From positions 930,001 to 994,000 of the forward strand of contig NZ_BAAAXV010000005.1 of NCBI RefSeq assembly GCF_039535785.1: 64,000 bases of DNA. Direction: 5' to 3'. Source of the stretch: Nonomuraea helvata. Lineage in GTDB: Bacteria > Actinomycetota > Actinomycetes > Streptosporangiales > Streptosporangiaceae. Under the pieces are notes generated by a model. It was not told the DNA's origin. It ran no database searches and worked only from the letters and a program-made list of their open reading frames with translations. The position numbers and the translations under genes were made by a program. Shown here one piece after another: positions 50,822-59,310 of the stretch. The number at the start of each line of letters is the position of its first letter. Positions within the stretch are counted from its first letter, which is position 1.

Positions 50822-52206
50822 GGGCACATCGTCCCCCGGGGCGGCAGTCGGCGTTCGGTGACGTACGTGCTGACGTGGTCGATGACGCAGGGGTTGGCCA
50901 TCGCGCCGAAGAGGTTGTGGCCGGGGCCGTCGTGTTTGATTGTGCGGCTGCCTCGGATCTGTTCGGTCACCCGGCGGGTGGAGTCGTAGTCCTGCCAGGT
51001 GCCCGCGCCCAGGAGCGGCGGCAGCGTACGGGGCATGGGCGCGGGCGGGTTGGTCACCGGAGTCGGCCAGCCGGCGCAGGTGAGCGGCAGGTGCCAGGCG
51101 AGGGGGAAAGCGGCGCCGGTGTCGGGGGCGATCGCGCGCAGCCGCTTGACCGTGCGCGCCACCTCCCGCTGGTTCGCCGGGCGCGGGAAGTCCAGGCACT
51201 CCTTGACCCCGCCGCCGGGCAGTCCCGGGTACGGCTGGCGGCTCGACAGCGCGAAGCTCGAGGCGTCCCCGGCCTCGGCCGCCGTGATGGCCGCCATGAC
51301 GTCGGCCCATCGTGCGGGGCCGGGCCGGAGCTTCAGGAACGCGAGTGACTGCAACTGGGTGCCGTCGAAGCGGGCCGCCACGCCGGCGGCGGGGATCGGC
51401 TCGCGATTCGCCTTGGCGACCAGTGCCCGCCAGCGCTTCTCCGTCCCTGCGGGCGCCCAGGCGAAGAACCGGTCCATGAAGCGCTCGTTGTCACGGGCCA
51501 TGGTGCCGAGCTCCCGGTCCCAGTCGCGCGGGCTGTGGTTTCCGGTGCCATCGATGTACATCGTACGCACGCGCTGCGGGAACAGCCGGGCGTAGGACTG
51601 CGCGATGGTGCCGCCGTATGACAGACCGAGGAAGTTCATCTTGTCCTCGCCGAGCGCTTCGCGGATGGCGTCGGCGTCGCGGGCGTCGGAGGCCGCGTCC
51701 ATGTGGTCGAAGAGCTCCGGATCGGTGTCGCGGCACTTGTCGCCCCTGGCCTTGTTCGCCGCGGCGAGCCGGTCGAACTCGGCCTGGTCAGCGGGGAAGG
51801 CCGGGGTGCGCACGAAGCCCCATTCGCACTGCAGCACCGCGCCGCTGAGCCCGGGATAGCCGCGCGGGTCCCAGGTCACGACGTCCATCGACGTACGGAT
51901 CTTGTCGAAGATCTGGGTACGTGAGCCCAGCGACGCGATCTGGTACCCCTGCGGACCACCGAAGTTGACCAGCACGGATCCCTTCTTGGCGCCGGTGGCG
52001 GGCAGGCGGGCGACCTTCAGGGTGATCTTCCGCTCGCTCTTGGGCGACAGGGCGACGGCCAGGTCCGCGCACTGGAGCTCGGGCGCGTTCGCGACGGGAC
52101 AGGCGCTCCACTGGAGGGACGGCTGCGGCGCCTGGACCGGTGCCGTGAGGACGGCCACCGCCAGGAATGTGTTGAGCATGCGCAGCACGCTAGGAGTCGC
52201 GGACAT
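50818..52206 (-). CDS. Secreted alpha/beta hydrolase (TAP-like/SCO7095-type peptidase family)
   Basis: 462-aa exported hydrolase with a signal-like N-terminus (LRMLNTFLAVAVLTAPVQA). The alpha/beta fold shows VLVNFGGPQGYQ (oxyanion region), DVVTWDPRGYPG, NFLGLSYGGTIAQSYA with the nucleophile Ser near residue 197, YIDGTGNHSP, and near the end the TAP-like C-terminal domain with KHDGPGHNLFG holding the catalytic His. Family members in Streptomyces are tripeptidyl aminopeptidases that trim exported propeptides. Start is uncertain between ATG 52206 and ATG 52179; no SD is clear. It is coupled by a 4-bp overlap to the metalloprotease gene. Confidence 0.9.
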   Translation of the reverse strand: MSATPSVLRMLNTFLAVAVLTAPVQAPQPSLQWSACPVANAPELQCADLAVALSPKSERKITLKVARLPATGAKKGSVLVNFGGPQGYQIASLGSRTQIFDKIRTSMDVVTWDPRGYPGLSGAVLQCEWGFVRTPAFPADQAEFDRLAAANKARGDKCRDTDPELFDHMDAASDARDADAIREALGEDKMNFLGLSYGGTIAQSYARLFPQRVRTMYIDGTGNHSPRDWDRELGTMARDNERFMDRFFAWAPAGTEKRWRALVAKANREPIPAAGVAARFDGTQLQSLAFLKLRPGPARWADVMAAITAAEAGDASSFALSSRQPYPGLPGGGVKECLDFPRPANQREVARTVKRLRAIAPDTGAAFPLAWHLPLTCAGWPTPVTNPPAPMPRTLPPLLGAGTWQDYDSTRRVTEQIRGSRTIKHDGPGHNLFGAMANPCVIDHVSTYVTERRLPPRGTMCP

Positions 52207-52274
52207 CAGCGGTCTGCCCGCGAAAGTCGTCGATGACTGTTGACCAAAGTTGACTATGAGGGCTACCAGGCGCG

Positions 52275-53351
52275 ATGAGTAGGGTGAGGTCTATGCCCAG
52301 ATATGCGCTCATCGCCGCGGTCGTGGTCGCGGACACGGCGCTGCTGTGGCTGGACGGGACGCACGGATGGACGCTCGCCGCGTACGCCGCGACGGTGGCG
52401 CTCGCCATGGCGGCGATGAACCGTCTGCCGTTCGCGGCCTTCCTCGCGGCGCTGGCGCTGGCGGTGTTCAGCGGCGGGCTGCTCGCCCTGCTGGTCTGCA
52501 CCGGCTTCCAGGCCGGGCACCGCATCTCCGCACGTAGAGATGTGGTGCTGACGGCAGGCGCACTCAGCGCGTACGTGTGCGTCCTCCTGCTCGCCGTGCA
52601 ACGGTCCCCCGGCGCCGAGGAGCCGTGGATCAGCCTGGCCCGCGTCGTCGTGCTGACCGCGCTGCCGCTGCTCGCCGGCCGCTACGTGGCCCAGCAGCGC
52701 GAGCACCTGCGCCGGGAGAAGGCTCTCATCGCCGAACAGGAACGGCTGCGCGAGCGGCTGCGCATCGCGCACGACATGCACGACTCTCTCGGTCACCTGC
52801 TCAGCCTGGTGTCCGTGCAGGCCGCCGCGCTGGAGGTGGGCCCGTTGCCTCCCGACCAGCGGCGCGCGGTGGGCGGCCTGGCGGGCACCGCCCGCGCCGC
52901 CGCGGCCGAACTGCACGAGGTGGTCAACGCGCTGCGCGGCCATGACGCCCCCGGCCTGGAGGAGATCGACGACCTCGTCGCCCGCTCCCGGGCGGCGGGC
53001 GCCTCGGTGACGATCGGGACATCCGGCGAAGCCGTCCCGCTCACCGACCCGAGGGCGTCCCACGCCGCCTACCGGGTCGTCCAGGAAGGGCTGACCAACG
53101 CCGTCAAGCACGCGTCCGGCGCGTCGATCACCGTGTCGCTCGACTGGCAGCCCGACGCCCTGCTGATCTCGGTGGCCAACCCCATGCCCCGCCGTCCCCT
53201 CTCCCCCGTCGGCGGCGGCAGCGGCCTGCACGGGCTGACCGAGCGCGTCGCCGCGGCAGGCGGACTGCTGCGCGTCCATCCGGGACCGCGCGTGTTCCGG
53301 CTCGTCGCGATGCTCCCCCTGGTGCCGGTCCTCGCGGGGGCCACCTCGTGA
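52275..53351 (+). CDS. Sensor histidine kinase, NarL-type partner (HisKA_3)
   Basis: 358-aa membrane kinase. Four or five hydrophobic helices occupy residues ~8-140 (YALIAAVVVADTALLWL, TVALAMAAMNRL, FLAALALAVFSGGLLALLV, LSAYVCVLLLAV, LARVVVLTALPLLAGRY) without an extended loop, indicating intramembrane sensing. HisKA_3 has the phospho-acceptor His in HDMHDSLGHLLSLV near residue 175. The HATPase has RVVQEGLTNAVKHAS (N box) and SGLHGLTERVAAAGG (G box). It overlaps the response regulator gene by 4 bp (GTGA). Confidence 0.92.
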   Translation: MSRVRSMPRYALIAAVVVADTALLWLDGTHGWTLAAYAATVALAMAAMNRLPFAAFLAALALAVFSGGLLALLVCTGFQAGHRISARRDVVLTAGALSAYVCVLLLAVQRSPGAEEPWISLARVVVLTALPLLAGRYVAQQREHLRREKALIAEQERLRERLRIAHDMHDSLGHLLSLVSVQAAALEVGPLPPDQRRAVGGLAGTARAAAAELHEVVNALRGHDAPGLEEIDDLVARSRAAGASVTIGTSGEAVPLTDPRASHAAYRVVQEGLTNAVKHASGASITVSLDWQPDALLISVANPMPRRPLSPVGGGSGLHGLTERVAAAGGLLRVHPGPRVFRLVAMLPLVPVLAGATS

Positions 53352-53998
53352 TCAGGACGTTGATCGCCGATGACGAGCCCCTCATCGCCGCGGGCATCCG
53401 CACCGTCCTGGAGTCGGCCGGAGACATCGAGGTGGTGGCCACCGCGCGCGACGGACGCGAGGCGGTGCGGGCCGCCCGCCTGCACCAGGTCGACGTCGCG
53501 CTCCTGGACATCGCGATGCCAGTGCTGGACGGCCTGGCCGCCGCCGCGGAACTGACCGGGACGCGCGTGGTGCTGCTCACCGCTTTCGGCGATGAGGAGA
53601 ACGTACGGCGCGCCGTACGGCAAGGCGTGTCCGGGTTCGTCCTGAAGACGTGCACCCCCGACGAACTGATCCGCGCGGTCCGCGCCGCCCACGCCGGGCA
53701 GGCGTACCTGTCGCCGGCGGTGACCCGCCAGGTGCTCGACATGGCGATGCCTGGCGACGACGAGCGCGGACGCGACGCCGCCGGCCGGCTGGCCACCCTC
53801 ACCGCACGCGAGGCCGACATCCTGGCCCTGGTGGCGGAGGGCCTGTCCAACGCCCAGGTGGCTCGGCGGGTCCACATGACCGAGGCCAGCGTCAAGACCT
53901 ATGTCAGCCGCATCCTCGCCAAACTGAACTGCACCAACCGGGTGCAGGCGGCCCTGCTGCTCCGTGATGCGCCGTTCCCACCTGATGCACGTCCATAA
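53348..53998 (+). CDS. LuxR/NarL family response regulator
   Basis: 216-aa DNA-binding regulator paired with the upstream kinase. The receiver (1-125) has the acidic pair in IADDEPLI, the phospho-acceptor Asp in VALLDIAMPVLDG, Thr in VVLLTAFGDE and Lys in GFVLKTCTPDE. The LuxR HTH (about 148-210) reads LTAREADILALVAEGLSNAQVARRVHMTEASVKTYVSRIL in overlapping motifs. GTG 53348 lies inside the kinase stop region. Targets are unknown; the DMT, ABC or efflux genes usual next to such systems are not adjacent. A strong hairpin follows at 54063-54099. Confidence 0.93.
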   Translation: MIRTLIADDEPLIAAGIRTVLESAGDIEVVATARDGREAVRAARLHQVDVALLDIAMPVLDGLAAAAELTGTRVVLLTAFGDEENVRRAVRQGVSGFVLKTCTPDELIRAVRAAHAGQAYLSPAVTRQVLDMAMPGDDERGRDAAGRLATLTAREADILALVAEGLSNAQVARRVHMTEASVKTYVSRILAKLNCTNRVQAALLLRDAPFPPDARP

Positions 53999-54062
53999 GC
54001 TCGCCGGCGCGCGTACCATCGGGCGCAAGGAAGCCACGAGCCGGCCACCCGCCGGTGTCGCT

Positions 54063-54099
54063 GGGGCTATTGCGGCCCGGGACCGGCCGCAATAGCCCC
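54063..54099. terminator. Perfect 15-bp inverted repeat just before the AlkZ-like gene
   Basis: GGGGCTATTGCGGCC (54063-54077) and GGCCGCAATAGCCCC (54085-54099) pair fully around a 7-nt loop. It may terminate the two-component operon, but its last base is 13 bp from the downstream start codon, leaving no room for a promoter after it. It could therefore be an RNA structure in the leader of the next gene or a protein-binding dyad. Confidence 0.75.
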
Positions 54100-54112
54100 T
54101 ACCTTGGTGACC

Positions 54113-55213
54113 ATGGATCCCCTCATCAGCCGCAGGGCGCTCAACCGGGCCACGCTCGACCGGCAGCACCTGCTCCGCCGCACCGGCAGAACCGTGATCG
54201 AGGTCGTGGAGGACCTCGGCGGACTCCAGGCGCAGACCCCGCACACCTGGTACACCGGCCTGTGGAACCGCGTCGAGGGCTTCAAACCCGCCGACGCCGC
54301 CGACCTGATGCTCTCGCGCGAGCTCGTACGCATCGCCCTGCAGCGTTCCACGATCCACCTCGTGAGCGCCCGCGACTGCCTGGCCATGCGGCCGCTCCTG
54401 CAGGTCGTCACCGAGCGCGGGACGCGCGGCACGTATGGCAAGAAGCTGGAGGGCGTGGACCTCGACGAGCTGGCGGCGCGCGGCCGGGCGCTGGTGGAGG
54501 AGCAGCCCATGACGTTCGCCGAGCTCGAGCGCGGTCTCGCCGAGCGGTGGCCGTCGCACGACCGCCACGCGCTCAGCCAGGCGGTGCGGTGGCTGGTCCC
54601 GCTGGTACAGGTGCCGCCCCGCGGGCTGTGGGGCAGGAGCGGGCCCGTCGCGCACACGAGCGCCGAGTCGTGGCTGGGCTTCGACGCGCCGCCGATGACG
54701 CCCGCCGAGCTGGTGCGGCGCTATCTCGCGGCGTTCGGGCCGGCGTCGGTGATGGACGTGCAGACGTGGTCGGGGCTGACGCGGCTGGGCGAGGTGGTGG
54801 AGTCGCTGGACCTCGTCCGATTCAGGGACGAGTCGGGACGCGCCCTGTACGACCTGCCCGACGCCGTACGCCCCGACGAGGACACCCCGGCGCCGGTGCG
54901 GCTGATGTACGACTTCGACAACCTCTTCCTGTCGCACGCCGACCGCTCCAGGGTCATCACCGAGGCGGGCCTGGCCGCCCTCCGCGGCTTCATGGGCACG
55001 AACGTGCAGCCCCGCACCATCCTGGTGGACGGCTTCACCGCCGGGGACTGGACGGTCACCCGCGCCAAGGGCACCTCCACGCTCACCGTCCACCAGTGGG
55101 TCCCGATATCCGTCCTGGAGGAGGTCGAGAAGGAGGGACTGCGGCTGCTGGAGTTTCTGGCGCCGGGCGACAAGCACGAGATCTCGGTCTCCGACCGCCC
55201 ATCCAGACCGTGA
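54113..55213 (+). CDS. Winged-helix DNA-binding protein, AlkZ-like DNA glycosylase family (HTH_42)
   Basis: 366-aa protein of the HTH_42 superfamily, made of repeated winged helices with a beta-barrel. GGLQAQTPHTWYTGLW near residue 42 holds the QxQ motif used as catalytic residues by Streptomyces AlkZ, which unhooks interstrand crosslinks such as those of azinomycin; family paralogues of unknown lesion are common in actinomycetes. Further motifs are RSTIHLVSARDC, GPVAHTSAESWLG and the C-terminal VDGFTAGDWTV. ATG 54113 has only a weak SD. There is no toxin cluster here, so it is more likely a general repair paralogue. Directly upstream is the hairpin at 54063-54099. Confidence 0.85.
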   Translation: MDPLISRRALNRATLDRQHLLRRTGRTVIEVVEDLGGLQAQTPHTWYTGLWNRVEGFKPADAADLMLSRELVRIALQRSTIHLVSARDCLAMRPLLQVVTERGTRGTYGKKLEGVDLDELAARGRALVEEQPMTFAELERGLAERWPSHDRHALSQAVRWLVPLVQVPPRGLWGRSGPVAHTSAESWLGFDAPPMTPAELVRRYLAAFGPASVMDVQTWSGLTRLGEVVESLDLVRFRDESGRALYDLPDAVRPDEDTPAPVRLMYDFDNLFLSHADRSRVITEAGLAALRGFMGTNVQPRTILVDGFTAGDWTVTRAKGTSTLTVHQWVPISVLEEVEKEGLRLLEFLAPGDKHEISVSDRPSRP

Positions 55214-55228
55214 CACTAGTCTTCAACC

Positions 55229-56173
55229 ATGCACGAACTGGTGACTTTCGGTGAGACTATGGCTCTTTTCGCCGCCCGCCGCACGGGGCCGCTGCGCTTC
55301 GCCCGCGACTTCGACCTGGGCCTGGGCGGCGCCGAGTCGAACGTCGCGATCGGCGTGGCCAGACTCGGCCACCGTGCGGTGTGGGTCGGCAGGGTGGGGG
55401 CCGACGAGTTCGGTGACCTCATCCGCGCCACGCTGGCGGGCGAGGGCGTGGACGCGCGGGCCGTCGCCGATCCCACGGCGCCGACCGGCCTCATGATCAA
55501 GGGCAGACGCACGGCGGACCTCATCGACGTGCGCTACTACCGCAAGGACAGCGCGGGCTCGCGCCTGTGCGCCGCCGACCTCGACCCCGAGCTCATCAGG
55601 TCCGCCAGGGTGCTGCACGTCTCCGCGATCACGCCCGCGCTCTCGGAGTCGGCACGCGACGCCGTACGGCACGCCGTCGCCGAGGCGCGGGCCGCCGGCG
55701 TGCTGGTCTCGCTGGACGTCAACTACCGCAGGGCGCTCTGGACCCCCGAAGAGGCGGGGGCGTGGCTGCGGGAGACGGTCGGGAACGTGGACGTGCTGTT
55801 CGCGACCGAGGCCGAGGGCCGGCTGATCGTCGACGCGGACGATCCGACCGAGCTGGCCAAGGCGCTGGCGGCGCTGGGCCCGCGGCACGTGCTGGTCAAG
55901 TTCGGCGCGGCGGGCGCGATGGAGCTGTCCGACGGCGTCGTGCACCGGGCGGAGCCGTACCGGGTGACCGAGGTCGACTCCGTGGGAGCCGGGGACGCGT
56001 TCGCGGCCGGCTGGCTGGCCGACTGGCTGGCCGGGGCGGAGCCCGCGGAGCGGCTCAGTACGGCGTGCGCGGCGGGGGCGTTCGCGGTGACCTCCCAGGG
56101 CGACTGGGAGAGCCTGCCGCGGCGGGCCGATCTGGGTCTTCTGCGGCGGCCCGCCGACGGTGTGAGCAGGTGA
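55229..56173 (+). CDS. PfkB family carbohydrate kinase (2-keto-3-deoxygluconate kinase-like)
   Basis: 314-aa ribokinase-fold sugar kinase. LVTFGETMALFAARR at the N-terminus and GGAESNVAIGVARLG near residue 35 are typical of KDG kinases. VSLDVNYRRALW near 150 is a PfkB strand; the anion hole and catalytic base are in EVDSVGAGDAFAAGWLADWL near 250. It phosphorylates a sugar or sugar acid with ATP. A KDG-like role would suit the DapA/NanA-type aldolase at the right end of the window, but the genes are separated by an HD protein and a divergent regulator, so the link is an inference. It starts 15 bp after the AlkZ-like gene. Confidence 0.9.
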   Translation: MHELVTFGETMALFAARRTGPLRFARDFDLGLGGAESNVAIGVARLGHRAVWVGRVGADEFGDLIRATLAGEGVDARAVADPTAPTGLMIKGRRTADLIDVRYYRKDSAGSRLCAADLDPELIRSARVLHVSAITPALSESARDAVRHAVAEARAAGVLVSLDVNYRRALWTPEEAGAWLRETVGNVDVLFATEAEGRLIVDADDPTELAKALAALGPRHVLVKFGAAGAMELSDGVVHRAEPYRVTEVDSVGAGDAFAAGWLADWLAGAEPAERLSTACAAGAFAVTSQGDWESLPRRADLGLLRRPADGVSR

Positions 56174-56278
56174 TCAGGCGCGGAAACAGCTGACGGGAGT
56201 CGCGGCGGTTTCCCCCAGCGATCGGGCCTGCGGCCACTACGATCGCTGGCGGGGCGGGGGCACGTCGAGAGGAGCCGG

Positions 56279-56866
56279 ATGGACACCTTCACGAGCTGGC
56301 CGTCCTGGGCGCAGGCCGAGGAGCCGCTGGGCGAGGCGCTGCCGCCGGAGACCGTGCAGGTCCTGCGCGCGGCGGTCACGTTCGCCCGGGAGCAGCACGG
56401 CGTGCAGCAGCGGCCCACCGGGCGCCCGTACGTCGAGCATCTGCTGGAGGCGCTGGAGGTGGCCGTGGCCGGCGCGGGGGTGAGCGACAGGGACGTGCTG
56501 GTGGCGATCGTGCTGCACGACGTGCTTGAGGACACGCCGTGCACCGAGGCGGAGATCGTACGGCGGTTCGGCCCGCGCGTGGCGGAGCTCGTGAGGTGGG
56601 TGACCAAGCCCCGCGGCGTCGCGAAGGCCGACTACCTGAGCTCTCTCGTCAAGGCGCCGTCCCAGGCCGTGCTCGTGAAGCTGGCCGACCGGGTGAGCAA
56701 CGTGCAGGAGCTGCAGCGGATGCCGTGGCGGTTCCAGCGGCGCTACTACCTGGAGACGGTGGCGTACATCATGCCGCTGGCCGGCGTCCACCCCTGGTTC
56801 GCCACCTGGTACGGGGAGTGGCGCCGGCGCTGGCATCGCCGCGTGGAGCGGCTGGCCGCGTACTGA
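56279..56866 (+). CDS. HD domain hydrolase (RelA/SpoT N-terminal-like)
   Basis: 195-aa metal-dependent phosphohydrolase. HD-type residues are in RPYVEHLLEAL, VLVAIVLHDVLEDT (HD pair and Glu) near residue 82, and LVKLADRVSNVQEL (Asp of the HD fold) near 140. The HDxxED spacing is that of the ppGpp hydrolase domain of RelA/SpoT and of small alarmone hydrolases (Mesh1-like), but the synthetase domain is absent. It may hydrolyse ppGpp or another nucleotide. It converges on the GntR gene with no gap. Confidence 0.87.
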   Translation: MDTFTSWPSWAQAEEPLGEALPPETVQVLRAAVTFAREQHGVQQRPTGRPYVEHLLEALEVAVAGAGVSDRDVLVAIVLHDVLEDTPCTEAEIVRRFGPRVAELVRWVTKPRGVAKADYLSSLVKAPSQAVLVKLADRVSNVQELQRMPWRFQRRYYLETVAYIMPLAGVHPWFATWYGEWRRRWHRRVERLAAY

Positions 56867-57574
56867 TCAGCCGATCCGCGCGACGCGGTTGCGTACGCCC
56901 TCGAAATGGGTGTGCACGGCGGCCACGGCGGCGGCCCGGTCGCCGCCCAGGACGGCCGTGTAGATGTCGCGATGGCGCCTGACCACGTCGCCCGGCGGCT
57001 CGTCCGGCGCGCCCAGCTCGTCGCGGAGCTGGTAGTACACGTCCCAGAACGCGCCCAGCAGTTGGCTCACCAGAGGGTTGCCGAGCGGCCGGTAGAGCAG
57101 GTCGTGGAAGAGGCGGTCGGTCTCGGGAGAGACGGGCCCGGCCTGCGCCTCGGACTCCATCCTGGCGATGACGTCGGCGACCGGCGTCAGGTCGGCCTCC
57201 GGCCCCAGCTCGATGAGGCGCTCCACGAGGCCGGACTCCAGGATCTCGCGGATCTCGACGAGGTGCGCCAGGTGGTTCTTGCCGTTCTGCAGCGTGATGC
57301 GGCTGTGGAAGGCCAGCTCGTCCACCAGCCCCGCCAGCGACATCCGGCCCACGAACATGCCGAACCCGTGGCGGATCTCCACGATGCCGACCGCCTGCAG
57401 GGCCTTGAGCGCCTCCCTGATCGAGTTGCGGCTGACCCGCAGCTCCTCCATGAGCTCCGACTCGGTCGGCAGCGGATCGCCGGCCACCAGCCCGCGCTGG
57501 ACGATCAGGTCCTTGACGCCCTCCTGGGCCTCGACGGCACGGCTCTGCCGCACCGGACGCGGGACAGTGGCCAT
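56867..57574 (-). CDS. GntR family regulator, FadR (FCD) type
   Basis: 235-aa repressor. The HTH (about 15-75) reads GVKDLIVQRGLVAGDPLPTE, LRVSRNSIREALKALQAVG and EIRHGFGMFV. The FCD ligand domain (about 95-225) has HLVEIREILESGLVERLIE, DRLFHDLLYR and HRDIYTAVLGGDRAAAVAAVHTHF, with the Asp/His residues that bind a metal and a carboxylate ligand. ATG 57574 has GAAAGGA 6 nt upstream. FadR-type proteins next to transporter and aldolase genes usually sense a sugar acid. It is divergent from the ABC operon, whose leader holds a dyad at 57663-57683. Confidence 0.93.
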   Translation of the reverse strand: MATVPRPVRQSRAVEAQEGVKDLIVQRGLVAGDPLPTESELMEELRVSRNSIREALKALQAVGIVEIRHGFGMFVGRMSLAGLVDELAFHSRITLQNGKNHLAHLVEIREILESGLVERLIELGPEADLTPVADVIARMESEAQAGPVSPETDRLFHDLLYRPLGNPLVSQLLGAFWDVYYQLRDELGAPDEPPGDVVRRHRDIYTAVLGGDRAAAVAAVHTHFEGVRNRVARIG

Positions 57575-57616
57575 GAAAGATCCTTTCGTCGCAGGTAACA
57601 ATCCCGAAATCTTCTG

Positions 57617-57683
57617 TTGACCTCAAGCGGTGGCTACGTTTAGCGTCCACCTTACGCAAAAGATAGGACATGGGACGTCCTAT
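57617..57683 (+). promoter_or_regulatory. Promoter and GntR operator of the ABC-aldolase operon
   Basis: TTGACC (57617-57622), 18-bp spacer and TAGCGT (57641-57646) form a plausible promoter. Just downstream of its expected start lies ATAGGAC-N7-GTCCTAT (57663-57669, 57677-57683), a perfect dyad suited to block transcription. The SD AGGAGG follows before GTG 57706. Confidence 0.65.
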
Positions 57684-57705
57684 GTTCTAGTTCCAGGAGG
57701 AATCC

Positions 57706-59310
57706 GTGAGCTCTGAGTTCAGCCGCCGCGACTTCCTGCGTTACAGCGGAGCGACAGGTGCGGCGGCGTTCATCGCGGCCACTCTCTCCGCCTGTTCCGG
57801 AGGCCCGGCCTCGACCGGCTCGGTCGGCGCCGGATCCAACAAGGACCTGATCACCGCCGTCATCGGGTACGGCAACGACCAGAGCTGGGATCCGACGCAG
57901 ACCGCGTCGGCGTTCGCGATGGCCGGGATCAACCACATCTACGAGGGGCTCCTCGACACCGACCCGATCACGCGCGAGCCGTACCCGGCGCTCGCGACCG
58001 CCGTGCCCACCGACCTGAACGCGACCTCATGGAAGTTCACGCTCAGGGACGGCGCCAAGTGGCACGACGGCCAGCCCGTCACCGCCGACGACGTGGTCTT
58101 CACCTTCGAGCGGATCCTGGGCCCCGACAACGTCCTGACCGGCAACTTCTTCAAGTCCTGGCTCCAGGAGGTGAAGAAGGTCGATGACCGGAACGTCGAG
58201 CTGGTCTTCAAGTACCCGTTCCCCGACGCCGCGCCCAGGCTGACCATCGCGAAGATCATGCCGAAGCACGTCTTCAGCCAGGCGGGGGCCTGGGACAAGG
58301 CCAAGAGCGGCATGACGATGGGCTCGGGACCGTACAAGCAGACGGCGCACAACCCCAAGTCCAACACCTCCTTCGAGGCGTTCGACGGCTACAACGGCCC
58401 GCGCCCGGCCACGGTCAAGAAGATGAACTGGCTGACGATCGTGGACGCCGCCGCCCGCGTGGCCAAGATCTCCGGCGGCTCGGCCGAGGCGCAGATCGCC
58501 GACAACATCCCGTACGCCAACGTCGACCAGCTCAAGCAGCAGGGCCTGACGGTCGAGGGCGGCAAGGGCATGAACCACCTGTTCCTGATGTTCAACACGG
58601 GCGCCAAGCCCTTCGACGACGTACGCGTCCGCCGGGCGCTGCACTACGCGATCGACAAGCAGAAGATGATCGACGTGGCGCTCAAGGGCCACGGCACGGC
58701 CTCCACCTCCTTCCTCAACGAGGGCCACCCCGACCACAAGCGGGCCTCGTGGGTGTACGACTACGACCCGGAGAAGGCCAAGGCGCTGCTGGCGGAGGCC
58801 GGCGTGAAGGACCTCACGATCAACCTCATGGCCGTGAACGTGAGCTGGATCGCGGACTGCCTGCCGACCATCGCCTCCTCCTGGGAGGCCATTGGGGTCA
58901 AGACCACGCTGGAGCCGCAGGACACGGCCGCGCTGTTCGCCAAGATGGACCAGTTTCAGGACTATCAGGTGGTCGCCGCCGCCTCGAACCCCAACCAGTT
59001 CGGCATGGACGCCGACCTCATCCTGCACTACAACTACGTGCCCGGCGGCCTGTGGATGAAGTACAGCCACTGGGACGGCAGTGCGGACGCCAAGAAGCTG
59101 TTCGCGATGATGGACGAGGCCAGCAAGGAAGCCGACAAGGCCCAGCGGACCGAACTTATCCACAAATATCTGGACTTTGTGGCTGAGCAGGTGATCCTCT
59201 ACCCCGTCGTCCACAACGAGCTGATGACCGCCTGGGACCCGAAGAAGCTGTCCGGCATCCGCGCTCAGCCGTACCCCGGCATCAACCTGCTGCAGGCCAA
59301 GAGGACATGA
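57706..59310 (+). CDS. ABC transporter substrate-binding lipoprotein, family 5 (dipeptide/oligopeptide type)
   Basis: 534-aa binding protein exported by the Tat pathway: FSRRDFLR at the N-terminus, a hydrophobic segment and lipobox LSAC (Cys30). The body matches SBP family 5: AFAMAGINHIYEGLLDTDP, WKFTLRDGAKWHDGQPVTADDVVFTFERIL in motifs, and VRRALHYAIDKQKMIDVAL. Family members take up peptides, nickel or oligosaccharides, and some, such as SatA, take up sialic acid. GTG 57706 lies 7 nt after AGGAGG. First gene of a five-gene operon behind the GntR operator; the ligand is inferred below from the aldolase gene. Confidence 0.94.
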   Translation: MSSEFSRRDFLRYSGATGAAAFIAATLSACSGGPASTGSVGAGSNKDLITAVIGYGNDQSWDPTQTASAFAMAGINHIYEGLLDTDPITREPYPALATAVPTDLNATSWKFTLRDGAKWHDGQPVTADDVVFTFERILGPDNVLTGNFFKSWLQEVKKVDDRNVELVFKYPFPDAAPRLTIAKIMPKHVFSQAGAWDKAKSGMTMGSGPYKQTAHNPKSNTSFEAFDGYNGPRPATVKKMNWLTIVDAAARVAKISGGSAEAQIADNIPYANVDQLKQQGLTVEGGKGMNHLFLMFNTGAKPFDDVRVRRALHYAIDKQKMIDVALKGHGTASTSFLNEGHPDHKRASWVYDYDPEKAKALLAEAGVKDLTINLMAVNVSWIADCLPTIASSWEAIGVKTTLEPQDTAALFAKMDQFQDYQVVAAASNPNQFGMDADLILHYNYVPGGLWMKYSHWDGSADAKKLFAMMDEASKEADKAQRTELIHKYLDFVAEQVILYPVVHNELMTAWDPKKLSGIRAQPYPGINLLQAKRT

